A DNA stretch of 18,155 nt from Bacillota bacterium (GTDB lineage: Bacteria > Bacillota > Clostridia > Christensenellales > UMGS416): NCBI GenBank assembly GCA_023410875.1, contig JAEYPH010000113.1, forward strand, positions 1 to 18,155. The letters are read 5' to 3'. Made by a program: the position numbers and the translations under genes. Of the stretch, positions 7,564 through 15,897 are shown one piece after another; position 1 is the first letter of the stretch; every line of letters starts with the position of its first letter. The notes beneath the pieces are model-generated. The model saw nothing but the letters and a program-made list of their open reading frames with translations, did no database searches and was not told where the DNA came from.

Positions 7564-9486
7564 CTACTGTGGTGAAACTGTCGTTACACGGAAACCTCCT
7601 GGATTGATTTTTTCCATTGCCCGAAAGTAGTCGTCTTTTGGGTGGGGAATACTGCTATACCTCGGATCGAAGATATAAAAACCGTCACTATAGACTTGGT
7701 GGTAGAGGGAATCCTCAACTTTTCCGTAGAAGTAATTCTTTAGTTTGGTTTCGCTCTCTGGTAGTATATTATATATTACACCTTCTCCTCCGGCGGCTTC
7801 GTATAGGTTTTCTGCAATCTCAGAACAGTCGATTCCGGGGATATCCTTGTAATTCGGATTTTGTAGCTCTCTAAGGACATTGGTGTTAGCGCCCTCAGCA
7901 CCCTCGCGCAGCGTCGCAGCGCCATTCTCCAGCGCCTCGCCGGCGGCCTGCCCATTACCTCCAGTATAATCCGTCCCCGGGCCTCCCGCAACCTCGTCCA
8001 GTTTTTTTGCCTGTCTTGCCAAGGCATCGTCCAGGCCCCATTGCTCCGGAGTAATATCGCCTTGAAGCAGGCGATCCAAGGGCTGCGCTACGTCCGCAGG
8101 CGCTTCTGGTGTGATTGCTGTGGAGGAAGCGGGAGTTGCCTCTCCGTCGAATAATGACGTTATAGCAACGCAGAGATCCTTTGCCGCACTTTGCAAACGC
8201 TGGAGCAACAGCCCGTTTTTCAGCCACTCGTCATATAGCTTTGTGCCGGCCTTTGGGATATATCCGCCAGCCAAATCGCTTACCATACGAAACCCGGCGT
8301 CTCCCGCGCTGCCCATTGCCAAGCCGAACAGAAAATCCTGAGCAACCTGCGCTGGATCAGCGCCGTCTCCTATGCTCAGCAGCGCATTTTGAACGCCACC
8401 GGCAGCGCCTCCAGAAATGACGCCGCGTGCAAGTTTGCTGGTCAATGCAGGGAAAGCCTTGGTCAGTAGGTTTGCACCTAGCCGCTCTAGCGCCATGCCG
8501 GAGGCAACGGAGCCTACCAGTTCGCCCATTGCGTTGGCAACTGGATGCTCTTTTCTGACCTCATCAAGCTCGGCGGTGGGGCTCACATAATCCGAAACGC
8601 CCTGTCGTCTTAAAATCTCCGCTGTAAGGCGATTCGAGATATCGGGGTATCCCCACGTTAACGCATTAACCGCACCACCCGTAAAGGCAGAGGCAGGGCT
8701 TTTCGTAATGGCATCCACAATATCGCGGGCGGCTTGGGCATGTTTCTTCTGGGTTTCACGGTCTATTCCAATATATTCCAGGAGACGCCTATTATTTTCG
8801 TTTTGTTTAAGTATGAATTCTTGCCAAAACGGACGCTTGATCAGTGTATTCCCGCCACCGCCTCCACCCAGTGGATGTGCTGCTGCCTCCTCCGCCTTCC
8901 TTTGCGCCATCGCGTCCTTCCATCCTTGGGTGATCTCCCTGGCCCGCTCGTCATCCGCCGGCCTGGCTGCCACGCTTTGATGGGCAAGGCCCTGCTCGGC
9001 CGTGGGCGCCGCGGCAGAGCCATTCCTGCGCTCGCGCATGGCCTTCTGGTTCTTGAACTCCCGGCTCATGTAGTCAAACTCGTTCTGGTCTTTCAAGCCC
9101 GGCAAGGCGCGGTGCTGTTTGTACCAAGCCTCCAAGGCCTCGTTGGTGTCGTCGTCGTAAGCGGCGGGGTTCCATCTCACATCGGCAATGGTGATGGGCT
9201 TCTGCCCGGCCAGCGTCCGCTTTTTGTTGTAGTCGTACTGCTCCCCCACGGCTCGCTGCACCTCCGGTTGGGGAGAGACCAGGCCGGTGTAGACCTTGTC
9301 GATGTAGCGCCGCCGTCCCAGCGCATCTTCCTCGTCGGCCATACGCGGCTGCGGGCGGCTGCCCAGCAGCGCTTGCATGCTGGGGGCTGTAGGTATGCTC
9401 ATCCAGGTGGGTGGCTTTGGGGCGGCAGCTGCCTTTTTTGTAGGAATTCTCCCGGAATCAAGGGTTGTACCAATCAGGTAAGGCAT
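7564..9486 (-). CDS. Modular protein with a C-terminal papain-fold toxin/deamidase-like domain
   Basis: I do not recognise the 640-aa protein as a whole. Residues 1-200 are polar, with a Pro/Ala-rich start; a six-glycine hinge follows near 206; residues 260-430 are Gly/Ala-rich with amphipathic or hydrophobic helices (for example GELVGSVASGMALERLGANL); 430-545 is low-complexity and acidic. The last ~90 residues carry GIDCSEIAENLYEAAGG (C554), LYHQVYSDGFYIFDPRY (H596, D607): a Cys-His-Asp order and spacing like the papain-fold tips (Tox-PL type) of polymorphic toxins. That family assignment is from memory of the pattern, not a search. No signal peptide is seen. The ATG at 9486 is set by AGGAGG six bases upstream. 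No immunity-sized gene follows; hisS lies 156 bp downstream. Codon use becomes AT-rich over the tip. A phage structural or effector origin is also possible. Confidence 0.55.
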   Translation of the reverse strand: MPYLIGTTLDSGRIPTKKAAAAPKPPTWMSIPTAPSMQALLGSRPQPRMADEEDALGRRRYIDKVYTGLVSPQPEVQRAVGEQYDYNKKRTLAGQKPITIADVRWNPAAYDDDTNEALEAWYKQHRALPGLKDQNEFDYMSREFKNQKAMRERRNGSAAAPTAEQGLAHQSVAARPADDERAREITQGWKDAMAQRKAEEAAAHPLGGGGGGNTLIKRPFWQEFILKQNENNRRLLEYIGIDRETQKKHAQAARDIVDAITKSPASAFTGGAVNALTWGYPDISNRLTAEILRRQGVSDYVSPTAELDEVRKEHPVANAMGELVGSVASGMALERLGANLLTKAFPALTSKLARGVISGGAAGGVQNALLSIGDGADPAQVAQDFLFGLAMGSAGDAGFRMVSDLAGGYIPKAGTKLYDEWLKNGLLLQRLQSAAKDLCVAITSLFDGEATPASSTAITPEAPADVAQPLDRLLQGDITPEQWGLDDALARQAKKLDEVAGGPGTDYTGGNGQAAGEALENGAATLREGAEGANTNVLRELQNPNYKDIPGIDCSEIAENLYEAAGGEGVIYNILPESETKLKNYFYGKVEDSLYHQVYSDGFYIFDPRYSSIPHPKDDYFRAMEKINPGGFRVTTVSPQ

Positions 9487-9565
9487 GGGCATCCTCCTTA
9501 TGCCCAAACCCTACCATAAACAAAAGTGAAATTGCGTGCAGTGTTTCCCCGGCGAAGTGCCCATT

Positions 9566-9599
9566 TGCATCTGTGCATATTGTCCGCCGATCTATGCAT
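9566..9599. repeat. Three TGCAT repeats in the divergent intergenic region
   Basis: TGCAT occurs at 9566-9570, 9574-9578 and 9595-9599. The third copy lies inside the promoter spacer of the kinase gene and the first two lie just upstream of its -35 box. The distance between the second and third copies is 21 bp, about two helical turns. This could be an operator for an AraC-type regulator, but the motif is short and may be chance. Confidence 0.25.
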
Positions 9600-9609
9600 G
9601 TTGTACAAT
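9580..9609 (+). promoter_or_regulatory. Promoter for the sensor kinase/response regulator operon
   Basis: TTGTCC (9580-9585) and TACAAT (9604-9609) are 18 bp apart. The start point would be near 9616 and the ribosome binding site AGGTGA (9625-9630) follows directly, giving a very short leader before the ATG at 9638. Confidence 0.5.
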
Positions 9610-9637
9610 GTCATACATAAAGGCAGGTGACAGTGCC

Positions 9638-11392
9638 ATGTCCAGGCCCAGTTTGATGAAGACCATCGGCGTGTCGTGGAGCAGCTCCATCCTCATGCGC
9701 ATCCTGGTCACATTCCTTGCCATTCTGATCCCGCTCTATGGGCTGGGCGTCATCTTCTACGATTCCGCCATGCGCGTGGTGCGCAAGGAGATCATGGATT
9801 CCATGGTCTCCCAGGTCACCTTCTACCTGGACGATTTGGAAAAAGAAATGGTGCGCGTGCGCTCGCTGCAAAACGACATGATCAACGACGTCTATCTGGA
9901 CAAACTGGCCGCCATCCCCCAGTCGCTCAGCGAGATCGAAAAGATGCAGGTCATCCAGGGCATGCAGCGGCGCATGGAGGCCATCCGCAGCAGCAGCCGC
10001 TACGTCTCCAATTTTACGATTTATCTGCCCGGCATCCAGCGCACCGTCACCGACCGCGGCGTGGACGAGCTGGACGAGGTCGCCTATCAGCGCCTGCTGG
10101 ACCTGCTTCAGCCCGCAGCGCTGCTGCAATACGACCAGGGGGCGCTGCTGATGATGACGGTGTCGCCCTATATGGACAACCTGACCGGCAAGCCCATGTA
10201 TCTGCTGGTCCTGGAGCTCAGCCCTCCGTCCTTTGCCGAGGCGCTCAACCAGTTCGACAAATACCCGGGCAGCGGGTCCTTTTTGATCGACACGTCCACC
10301 GGGCACAACATCGCCACCGCCAACATCGACGCCGGCGTGGAGCAGCAGATCATCGAGCGCAGCGGCGGCGCCGCCCAGGGCATACTGCGCAGCGAGAAGA
10401 ACAATCAGCCGGTGCAGGGGTTCTATGGCTTTGCCCGGTCGGCCAGCCTGGATTTCACACTGGCCATGTACATCCCGGAGAATGTGCTGCTGAAACCGTT
10501 GCGCCAGTATTCGGCGTGGTTCCTGGTGTTCACGATCACCGCGCTGGTCACCATTGCCGTATTTGCCTATTCCATGTACCGCTTCATCCACAAACCGCTC
10601 ATGGAGCTCGTAGAGGCCTTCGAAAAGGTGGAGCAGGGCAAGCTGGACAGCGCCATCGAGCACCACAGCCGCGACGAGTTCCGCTATCTGTACAGCCGCT
10701 TCAACGCCATGGTGGAAAACCTTCGCAACCTGATCCAGCAGGTGTACACGATGCGCATCTTGACCCAGCGGGCGGAGCTCAAGCAGCTGCAGTCCCAGAT
10801 CAATCCGCACTTCTTGTACAACAGCTTCTTCATTCTGCACCGGCGCATCAAGGGCGGGGATTATGACAACGCCATCGCCTTCTCCCAGCAGTTGGGTAAC
10901 TATTTCCGCTTCATCACCCGCAACGCCGAGGACGAGGTGCCCCTGTGCCGGGAGGTCGAACACGCCCGCATCTACGCGCAGATCCAGCAGATCCGCTTCA
11001 CCAGCCGGCTCAGCGTGCGCTTTGAGGAGCTGCAGGAACGCTGGGCCAACGTCGTGACGCCGCGGCTCATCCTGCAGCCGCTGGTGGAGAACGCCTTTGA
11101 GCACGGCCTGGAGAACAAGGCCAGCGGTGGCCTGCTGGACATCGGGTTTGAGGAGCGGGATAACGCGTTGGCCATCGTTGTGCAGGACAACGGCGACAAC
11201 CTAAGCGACGAGGAGCTGATTCGGCTGGACCATGCGTTAAAGGGCGCAGACGAATCGCCGGAGAGCACCGGCGTGCTCAACATCCACCGCCGCCTGCAGC
11301 TGCGCTTCGGCGCGGCCTATGGCATCGCGGTGTCGCGCTCGGCGCTGGGCGGCCTTCGTGTAGAGATCATTTTGCCCATAGGGGAGGAATAA
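9638..11392 (+). CDS. YesM-type sensor histidine kinase
   Basis: This 584-aa membrane kinase has a transmembrane helix at about 18-41, an extracytoplasmic sensor region to about 290, a second helix at about 291-315, a HAMP linker (about 314-368), the His_kinase domain with QSQINPHFLYNS (phospho-acceptor H391) and a HATPase domain with LQPLVENAFEHG (N485) and a VQDNGDN box. This is the LytS/YesM class that usually pairs with AraC-type YesN regulators to control carbohydrate uptake genes. The start at 9638 is chosen because AGGTGA lies seven bases upstream; a longer frame from 9536 would run through the promoter. The D-N-G box lacks the second glycine of the common DNGxG form. It is followed after three bases by its regulator gene. 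Confidence 0.93.
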   Translation: MSRPSLMKTIGVSWSSSILMRILVTFLAILIPLYGLGVIFYDSAMRVVRKEIMDSMVSQVTFYLDDLEKEMVRVRSLQNDMINDVYLDKLAAIPQSLSEIEKMQVIQGMQRRMEAIRSSSRYVSNFTIYLPGIQRTVTDRGVDELDEVAYQRLLDLLQPAALLQYDQGALLMMTVSPYMDNLTGKPMYLLVLELSPPSFAEALNQFDKYPGSGSFLIDTSTGHNIATANIDAGVEQQIIERSGGAAQGILRSEKNNQPVQGFYGFARSASLDFTLAMYIPENVLLKPLRQYSAWFLVFTITALVTIAVFAYSMYRFIHKPLMELVEAFEKVEQGKLDSAIEHHSRDEFRYLYSRFNAMVENLRNLIQQVYTMRILTQRAELKQLQSQINPHFLYNSFFILHRRIKGGDYDNAIAFSQQLGNYFRFITRNAEDEVPLCREVEHARIYAQIQQIRFTSRLSVRFEELQERWANVVTPRLILQPLVENAFEHGLENKASGGLLDIGFEERDNALAIVVQDNGDNLSDEELIRLDHALKGADESPESTGVLNIHRRLQLRFGAAYGIAVSRSALGGLRVEIILPIGEE

Positions 11393-11395
11393 GCC

Positions 11396-13015
11396 ATGTA
11401 CCGATTGCTGCTGGTGGACGACGAGGTGGAGATCGTCGATTGGCTGTATGAGCTTTTCCAGGATGTGCCGGACCTGGAGCTGGACGTCTACAAGGCGCTG
11501 TCCGGCCACGAGGCGCTGGACATCCTGGGCCGCACCAAGATCGACGTCGTGGTGTCCGACATCCGCATGCCGGGCATCAACGGTTTGCAGCTCATGGAGA
11601 AGATCCGCAGCCGCTGGCCCTTGTGCCGCGTCATTTTCCTGACCGGCTACACCGATTTCGATTCCGTCTACACGGCCATACAGGCCGATGGTGTCAGCTA
11701 CCTGCTCAAGACCGAGGAGGACGAGCGCATTGTGGACGCGGTGCGCCGGGCCATCGATGAGCTTGCGCACAGCGCCCGCACCCGCGAGCTGCTGGAGCAC
11801 GTGGACGAATACCTGGCCGCCATGCTGCCATACCGGCAGAAGGAATATGTCAGCTTGCTGGTTCAGGACGCGCAGGAGGGCGCCCGCGCCGTACAGCCGG
11901 CGCTGGATGAGCTGCACCTGGATCTGCGGCGTGAAGCGCCTTTGTATCTAGCCGTGGCACGGTTCGACGGCGCGGGGCCCACGCAGGCGCCGCTGGGCGA
12001 TGCCAAGGCCGTGCTGGCGCTGTACCTGCGCGCCGGGGAACTGCTGGAAACGAGCTTTGCGCAGGTATGCGCGCTGCAGACCGCAGGGGTCGATGCCTTG
12101 TGGCTGGTGCAGCCCCGCAGCGCTCAGGAGAACTGCGGCGTGCTTTTGGGGGGCCTGCTGGAGAGCCTGCAGGACCATTGCCGGCAGAGCCTTGGCTGCA
12201 CGCTGTCCGCGGCCTATTGGAGCGAGCCTGTGGGCTGGGATTGCCTCTATGGAACCTTCGGGCGGTTAAGGGCGCTGCTGGGCGCCACAGGGGGCGTAAG
12301 CCCGGAGCTTCTGCTCAACGAGCGCAGCTTTTTGCCGGCGCCGGCTGCCGGCGCCGCCTGTGCCGCGTCCATGTGGCGCCAGATGGATTCGGCGCTGGAG
12401 CGCGCAGACACCGAGCTGTTCCTCAAAGTGTTGGGCCAAGCCGCGTCGGTGCTGCGCGCCCAAAGCGACCGGTCCAGCTCCTTGGGGCAGGAGACGTACT
12501 ACCGCTGTGCCACGGTGCTGCTGGGCCAGATCAACCGCCGCCATGGCGGCGACCTGAACGCGATACCGGGGGCGGCGCGGCTGCTGCGCGCCGACGAGCA
12601 CGAAAGCTGGGCGGCGGCGGGAGAATACCTGGTGGCCATGGGCACGGCGCTGTTCCGTCTGCAGCGGGGTATGCAGGAGAGCAGCATCCGCGAATCGGTG
12701 GAGCGCATCCAGCTCTACATCCGCGAGCACCTGGGGGAGGATCTGTCGCTCATGCGCCTGAGCGAGGTTTTCTATTTCAACCCATCCTATCTGTCCCGGC
12801 TGTTCAAGCAATCCACCGGCCAAAACCTCACGGATACCATCGCACGGCTGCGCCTGGAGCGCGCGCAGGAGCTGCTTATGGACCGCAAGCTTAAGATTGC
12901 CGACGTCACAGCGGCGGTGGGGTTCGATTCGCAGCACTATTTCTCCCGCTTCTTCAAAAAGCACACGGGCATGACGCCCCAGGAGTACAGGGAGAACAGT
13001 TTGAGGGGTGGGTGA
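11396..13015 (+). CDS. YesN-type response regulator (receiver plus AraC HTH)
   Basis: This 539-aa protein has a CheY-like receiver at residues 1-120 (acidic pair D8/D9, phospho-acceptor D55 in VVVSDIRMPG, T83, K105), a long middle region (about 130-430) without a recognised domain, and a C-terminal AraC-type double helix-turn-helix (about 440-535) ending in VGFDSQHYFSRFFKKHTGMTPQEYRE. It is the partner of the YesM-like kinase: its ATG is three bases after the kinase stop, with GGAGG at 11383-11387 inside the end of the kinase gene. By analogy with YesMN pairs it should activate transport or glycan-degradation genes, and the convergent opp operon is the nearest candidate. A short Pro/Ala linker (about 315-320) is coded by a GC-only repeat. 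Confidence 0.93.
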   Translation: MYRLLLVDDEVEIVDWLYELFQDVPDLELDVYKALSGHEALDILGRTKIDVVVSDIRMPGINGLQLMEKIRSRWPLCRVIFLTGYTDFDSVYTAIQADGVSYLLKTEEDERIVDAVRRAIDELAHSARTRELLEHVDEYLAAMLPYRQKEYVSLLVQDAQEGARAVQPALDELHLDLRREAPLYLAVARFDGAGPTQAPLGDAKAVLALYLRAGELLETSFAQVCALQTAGVDALWLVQPRSAQENCGVLLGGLLESLQDHCRQSLGCTLSAAYWSEPVGWDCLYGTFGRLRALLGATGGVSPELLLNERSFLPAPAAGAACAASMWRQMDSALERADTELFLKVLGQAASVLRAQSDRSSSLGQETYYRCATVLLGQINRRHGGDLNAIPGAARLLRADEHESWAAAGEYLVAMGTALFRLQRGMQESSIRESVERIQLYIREHLGEDLSLMRLSEVFYFNPSYLSRLFKQSTGQNLTDTIARLRLERAQELLMDRKLKIADVTAAVGFDSQHYFSRFFKKHTGMTPQEYRENSLRGG

Positions 13016-13033
13016 GTTTTACGTCAGTAAAGA

Positions 13034-13065
13034 TATCGCCCGACGATGGTTATCGTCGGGCGATA
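13034..13065. terminator. Strong 14-bp hairpin between convergent operons
   Basis: TATCGCCCGACGAT (13034-13047) and its exact complement (13052-13065) flank a four-base GGTT loop. It lies 18 bases after the regulator stop and 28 bases after the last gene of the minus-strand operon. Its position fits a shared bidirectional terminator. There is no U-run on the + side and only TCTTTAC on the minus side, so it may depend on Rho or mainly protect transcript ends. Confidence 0.65.
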
Positions 13066-13093
13066 AGGTAGCAGTACGTACAAGCAGTCCTGA

Positions 13094-13441
13094 TTACATA
13101 ACAAACGCATTCAACGCCCAGGCTGCTGCCAAAACGCCCAGGGACCAAAAGGTGTACTTCAGACGGCTGATGACCGGGCGCTTATCCGCCAGATGATGCT
13201 CACAGCGGTTCCAAACCACGAAGAATCCAACCAGCCACAGCAGCCCCAGCGCTATGATCACAACATTGCTGCGCCACGGAAAGGCCCATGCATCGGGGGC
13301 AATGCGGCTCCAAAGATTTAGAATGAGCTTTCGCAGCTCATACCAGGCGACAAGGGATACGCCCCCCCATAAGCAGCCATACAGGAAGCCAAACAGAGTG
13401 GTTTTCGTGGAGATTTCCTTGTTGATCCGGTCATATGCCAT
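13094..13441 (-). CDS. Small membrane protein at the end of the opp operon, function unknown
   Basis: This 115-aa protein has three predicted membrane helices (about 16-36, 59-78 and 94-114) and short charged loops, including NRCEHHLADKR. I do not recognise a family. The ATG at 13441 overlaps the end of the preceding gene by 11 bases (ATGGCATATGA), which points to translational coupling. An AGGAAGG lies 11 bases upstream; a GTG at 13453 is possible but would sit directly on that site. Being last in the operon after the transporter ATPases, it may be an accessory of the transporter or simply a rider gene. Confidence 0.7.
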   Translation of the reverse strand: MAYDRINKEISTKTTLFGFLYGCLWGGVSLVAWYELRKLILNLWSRIAPDAWAFPWRSNVVIIALGLLWLVGFFVVWNRCEHHLADKRPVISRLKYTFWSLGVLAAAWALNAFVM

Positions 13442-13829
13442 TTTGTATCGCACCTTCCTGTTGACACTGTTGCTTGCATTGATCGAGCAGCATCAGCGTG
13501 TTCTTGCGTGCGCTTTCATCCTCGACCAGATTGGTCTTCTTTACATAGCGCGCCAGGCGCTTCAGCCCCGCGAGGTTGCGTTTTTGCTGCTTTCTGGTGA
13601 GCCGCTGGATGGATTCGCCGCAAGCGCCTTTGCTTTTGAAGCGCTCCAGCTTTTTCAGATAGCCTTTCTGCCACGCCTGAGGGGGCTGCCCGGTGGAAAG
13701 CACCTCGTCAATTTCCACATGCTTTCTCACGAACAACAGGTTCATCATGGCCGCCATGTACCAGCAGGACCCGGCGATGACCCCAACCAAGCCGATGGCG
13801 CTCAGCAATACAATCCAACCCACGCTCAT
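13431..13829 (-). CDS. Small membrane-anchored protein in the opp operon, function unknown
   Basis: This 132-aa protein has one N-terminal membrane helix (about residues 4-30) and a basic cytoplasmic tail rich in Lys, Arg and Gln (for example QRLTRKQQKRNLAGLKRLARYVKK broken into helices). No family recognised. Its ATG overlaps the oppF stop codon in an ATGA arrangement (13826-13829), so it is translated as part of the transporter operon. The basic tail could contact membrane lipids, RNA or the ATPase subunits; that is speculation. Confidence 0.7.
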   Translation of the reverse strand: MSVGWIVLLSAIGLVGVIAGSCWYMAAMMNLLFVRKHVEIDEVLSTGQPPQAWQKGYLKKLERFKSKGACGESIQRLTRKQQKRNLAGLKRLARYVKKTNLVEDESARKNTLMLLDQCKQQCQQEGAIQNGI

Positions 13830-14860
13830 TCCTTTGAAGCACCTCTCATGCCGGACAAGTTAAGTTCTTGCGCCCGGTGGCAGGTCACAAAGTGGCCGGG
13901 CTTCAACTCGCGCCACTGCGGCGCCTGTTCTTTGCAGATGTCCACGCAATACCGGCAGCGCGGGTGGAATGCGCAGCCTGTCGGCAGCTTGGCGGGGTTG
14001 GCCACCTCTCCGGGCAGCATGATGCGCTGCGACTTGTTGCGGGGGTCAGCGATGGGCTTGGCAGACAGCAAAGCTTCCGTATAGGGGTGCAGCGGCTCGC
14101 TGAAAAGCTGGTTGGTGGGCGCAAGCTCACAGATGTGGCCCACGTACATCACGCCAACCCTATCGGAAATATGGCTGACCACGCCCAAATCGTGGGAGAT
14201 GAACATATAACTGAGATTCAGTTTTTCCTGCAGGTCCATCAAGAGGTTGAGGATCTGCGCCTGCACAGAAACATCCAGGGCGGAAACCGCCTCATCGCAC
14301 ACGATGAACCGGGGGTTCGTGGAGAGTGCCCGCGCGATGCCGATGCGCTGGCGCTGGCCGCCGGAAAACGCGTGGGGGTACCGCTCCAGGTGCCGGGGGT
14401 TGAGCCCGACCAGTTCCATCAGTTCCTTCACGCGCTCGCGCAGGGCATTGCCGCTGAGCAGCTTGTGGCAGATCAGCGGCTCCGCAATGATGTTGAGCAC
14501 GGTCATGCGCGGGTTCAGAGATGCATAGGGGTCTTGAAAGATCATCTGCATATCCCGGCGCACAACGCGAAGGGTTTGATAGGGGAGGCCATTGAGTTCG
14601 ACCACGTTGCCGTCCGCCTGGGTGAACAGGGTTTCCCCGGCTGTCGGCGGTATGGCCTGCAGGATGCAGCGGCCGAGCGTCGTCTTGCCGCAGCCGGATT
14701 CACCGACCAGGGAAAGCGTCTCGCCTTCGTTTACATAGAGGTCCACGTCGTCCACGGCCTTCACGTACCCAACGGTGCGCTTGGCAAAGCCGTGGGTTAT
14801 CGGGAAGTACTTCTTCATGCCCTTGACTTCAAGGATTTTTTTCGCAACGACTTCTGCCAT
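13826..14860 (-). CDS. Opp/Dpp-type ABC transporter ATPase, second subunit (OppF-like)
   Basis: This 344-aa ATPase energises import through the OppBC-like channel together with the neighbouring OppD-like subunit. Visible motifs are Walker A GESGCGKT (53-60), Q-loop Q109, signature FSGGQRQR (165-172), Walker B FIVCDEAVSALD with Glu at 190, H-loop H223, and the C-terminal oligopeptide-transporter segment LHPYTEALLSAKP followed by a cysteine cluster (GCAFHPRCRYCVDIC). The start at 14860 shares one base with the upstream stop codon (TAATG) and has GAGGAGG ten bases before it. A longer frame to 14953 would overlap the preceding gene out of frame and is rejected. Confidence 0.94.
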   Translation of the reverse strand: MAEVVAKKILEVKGMKKYFPITHGFAKRTVGYVKAVDDVDLYVNEGETLSLVGESGCGKTTLGRCILQAIPPTAGETLFTQADGNVVELNGLPYQTLRVVRRDMQMIFQDPYASLNPRMTVLNIIAEPLICHKLLSGNALRERVKELMELVGLNPRHLERYPHAFSGGQRQRIGIARALSTNPRFIVCDEAVSALDVSVQAQILNLLMDLQEKLNLSYMFISHDLGVVSHISDRVGVMYVGHICELAPTNQLFSEPLHPYTEALLSAKPIADPRNKSQRIMLPGEVANPAKLPTGCAFHPRCRYCVDICKEQAPQWRELKPGHFVTCHRAQELNLSGMRGASKE

Positions 14861-15885
14861 TATCCCACGCCCTCCTCTACTGGCCGCACTTGCTGGCAGC
14901 AAACAAAATGTCCCGGCTCCACTTCCAGCATCGGCGATTGCCCTGGCTTGCACTTCCCGGCCAGCTCACACCTCGTGTAGAAACCGCATTGGTCGGGCAA
15001 GTTCATAGGATAAGGCACGGTGCCCCGGATGGATGTGAACCGTTCCTTATGCCCCTTGCGCGCCGTGGGGATGGAGCCCAGCAGCGCCCGGGTATAGGGG
15101 TGCAGCGGGTTGTAGAACAGCGTATCCACATCGCAGTATTCCACGATTTTGCCCAGATACATGACGGCTACATAGTCGCTCATCTCGGCAATGACGCCAA
15201 GATCGTGGGTGATGAAGATGACGGAGGTGTTCAAATCCCGCTTCAACCCGTTGATCAGTTCCAGCACCTGGGCCTGCACGGTAACATCCAGGGCCGTGGT
15301 CGGTTCATCGGCAATCAGGATAGACGGATGGCAGCTCAAGGCCATGGCGATCATGGCCCTTTGGCGCATGCCGCCGGAGAGCTGGTGGGGGTATTCATCC
15401 ACGCGCTGCTCCGGGTTGGAGATGCCGACTTTGTTGAACAGATCGATGACCATCTGCCGTGCTTTTTTTGGGTCCTTTTCCACATGCAGCTGTATGGCTT
15501 CTATGATTTGGTCGCCCACCGTGTGGATCGGGGAGAATGCCTTCATCGGCTCCTGAAAGATCATCGCGATGTTGCCGCCGCGGATCTCCCGTATTTCCCT
15601 GCCTGTCGGGTTCAGCTTCGTGATGTTGATCGGCGGGTCCTGCCGTATGCCGTTCTTCTCATACAGCAAAATGTCGCCTTCGACGCGCCCATAGGAAGGC
15701 AAAATTTTAAAGATGGCGTTGGACGTGACCGATTTGCCGCAGCCGGATTCGCCGACGATTCCCAGGGTCTTCCCTTTATAGAGAGGAAAGCTGACGCCAT
15801 CCACCGCCTTCAGGAGGCCTTCGTCCATCTTGAAATGGACTTTTACATCCTTTAGCTCCAATATCATGTCCTTTTGAGGGTCCAT
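14860..15885 (-). CDS. Opp/Dpp-type ABC transporter ATPase, first subunit (OppD-like)
   Basis: This 341-aa ATPase has Walker A GESGCGKS (45-52), Q-loop Q110, signature LSGGMRQR (168-175), Walker B ILIADEP (Glu193), H-loop H226, the HPYTRALLGSIP oligopeptide-transporter motif and a C-terminal cysteine group (C299, C305, C311, C328, C329) like that in OppD/DppD, some members of which carry an iron-sulphur cluster. It works as a heterodimer with the OppF-like subunit. The ATG at 15885 follows an AGGAGG that overlaps the stop codon of oppC, so the two are closely coupled. Confidence 0.94.
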   Translation of the reverse strand: MDPQKDMILELKDVKVHFKMDEGLLKAVDGVSFPLYKGKTLGIVGESGCGKSVTSNAIFKILPSYGRVEGDILLYEKNGIRQDPPINITKLNPTGREIREIRGGNIAMIFQEPMKAFSPIHTVGDQIIEAIQLHVEKDPKKARQMVIDLFNKVGISNPEQRVDEYPHQLSGGMRQRAMIAMALSCHPSILIADEPTTALDVTVQAQVLELINGLKRDLNTSVIFITHDLGVIAEMSDYVAVMYLGKIVEYCDVDTLFYNPLHPYTRALLGSIPTARKGHKERFTSIRGTVPYPMNLPDQCGFYTRCELAGKCKPGQSPMLEVEPGHFVCCQQVRPVEEGVG

Positions 15886-15897
15886 AGTTTAGCCTCC

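Noticed and set aside
7617..7874. Plus-strand 85-aa frame opposite the toxin-like tip as a possible antisense immunity gene
   Set aside because: No convincing ribosome binding site, Arg/Leu-rich shadow composition, and complete overlap with a better-supported gene.
12334..12356. GC-only palindromic direct repeat (GCCGGCGCCG twice) inside the response regulator
   Set aside because: It codes a Pro/Ala linker in frame and is explained by high GC and low-complexity protein sequence.
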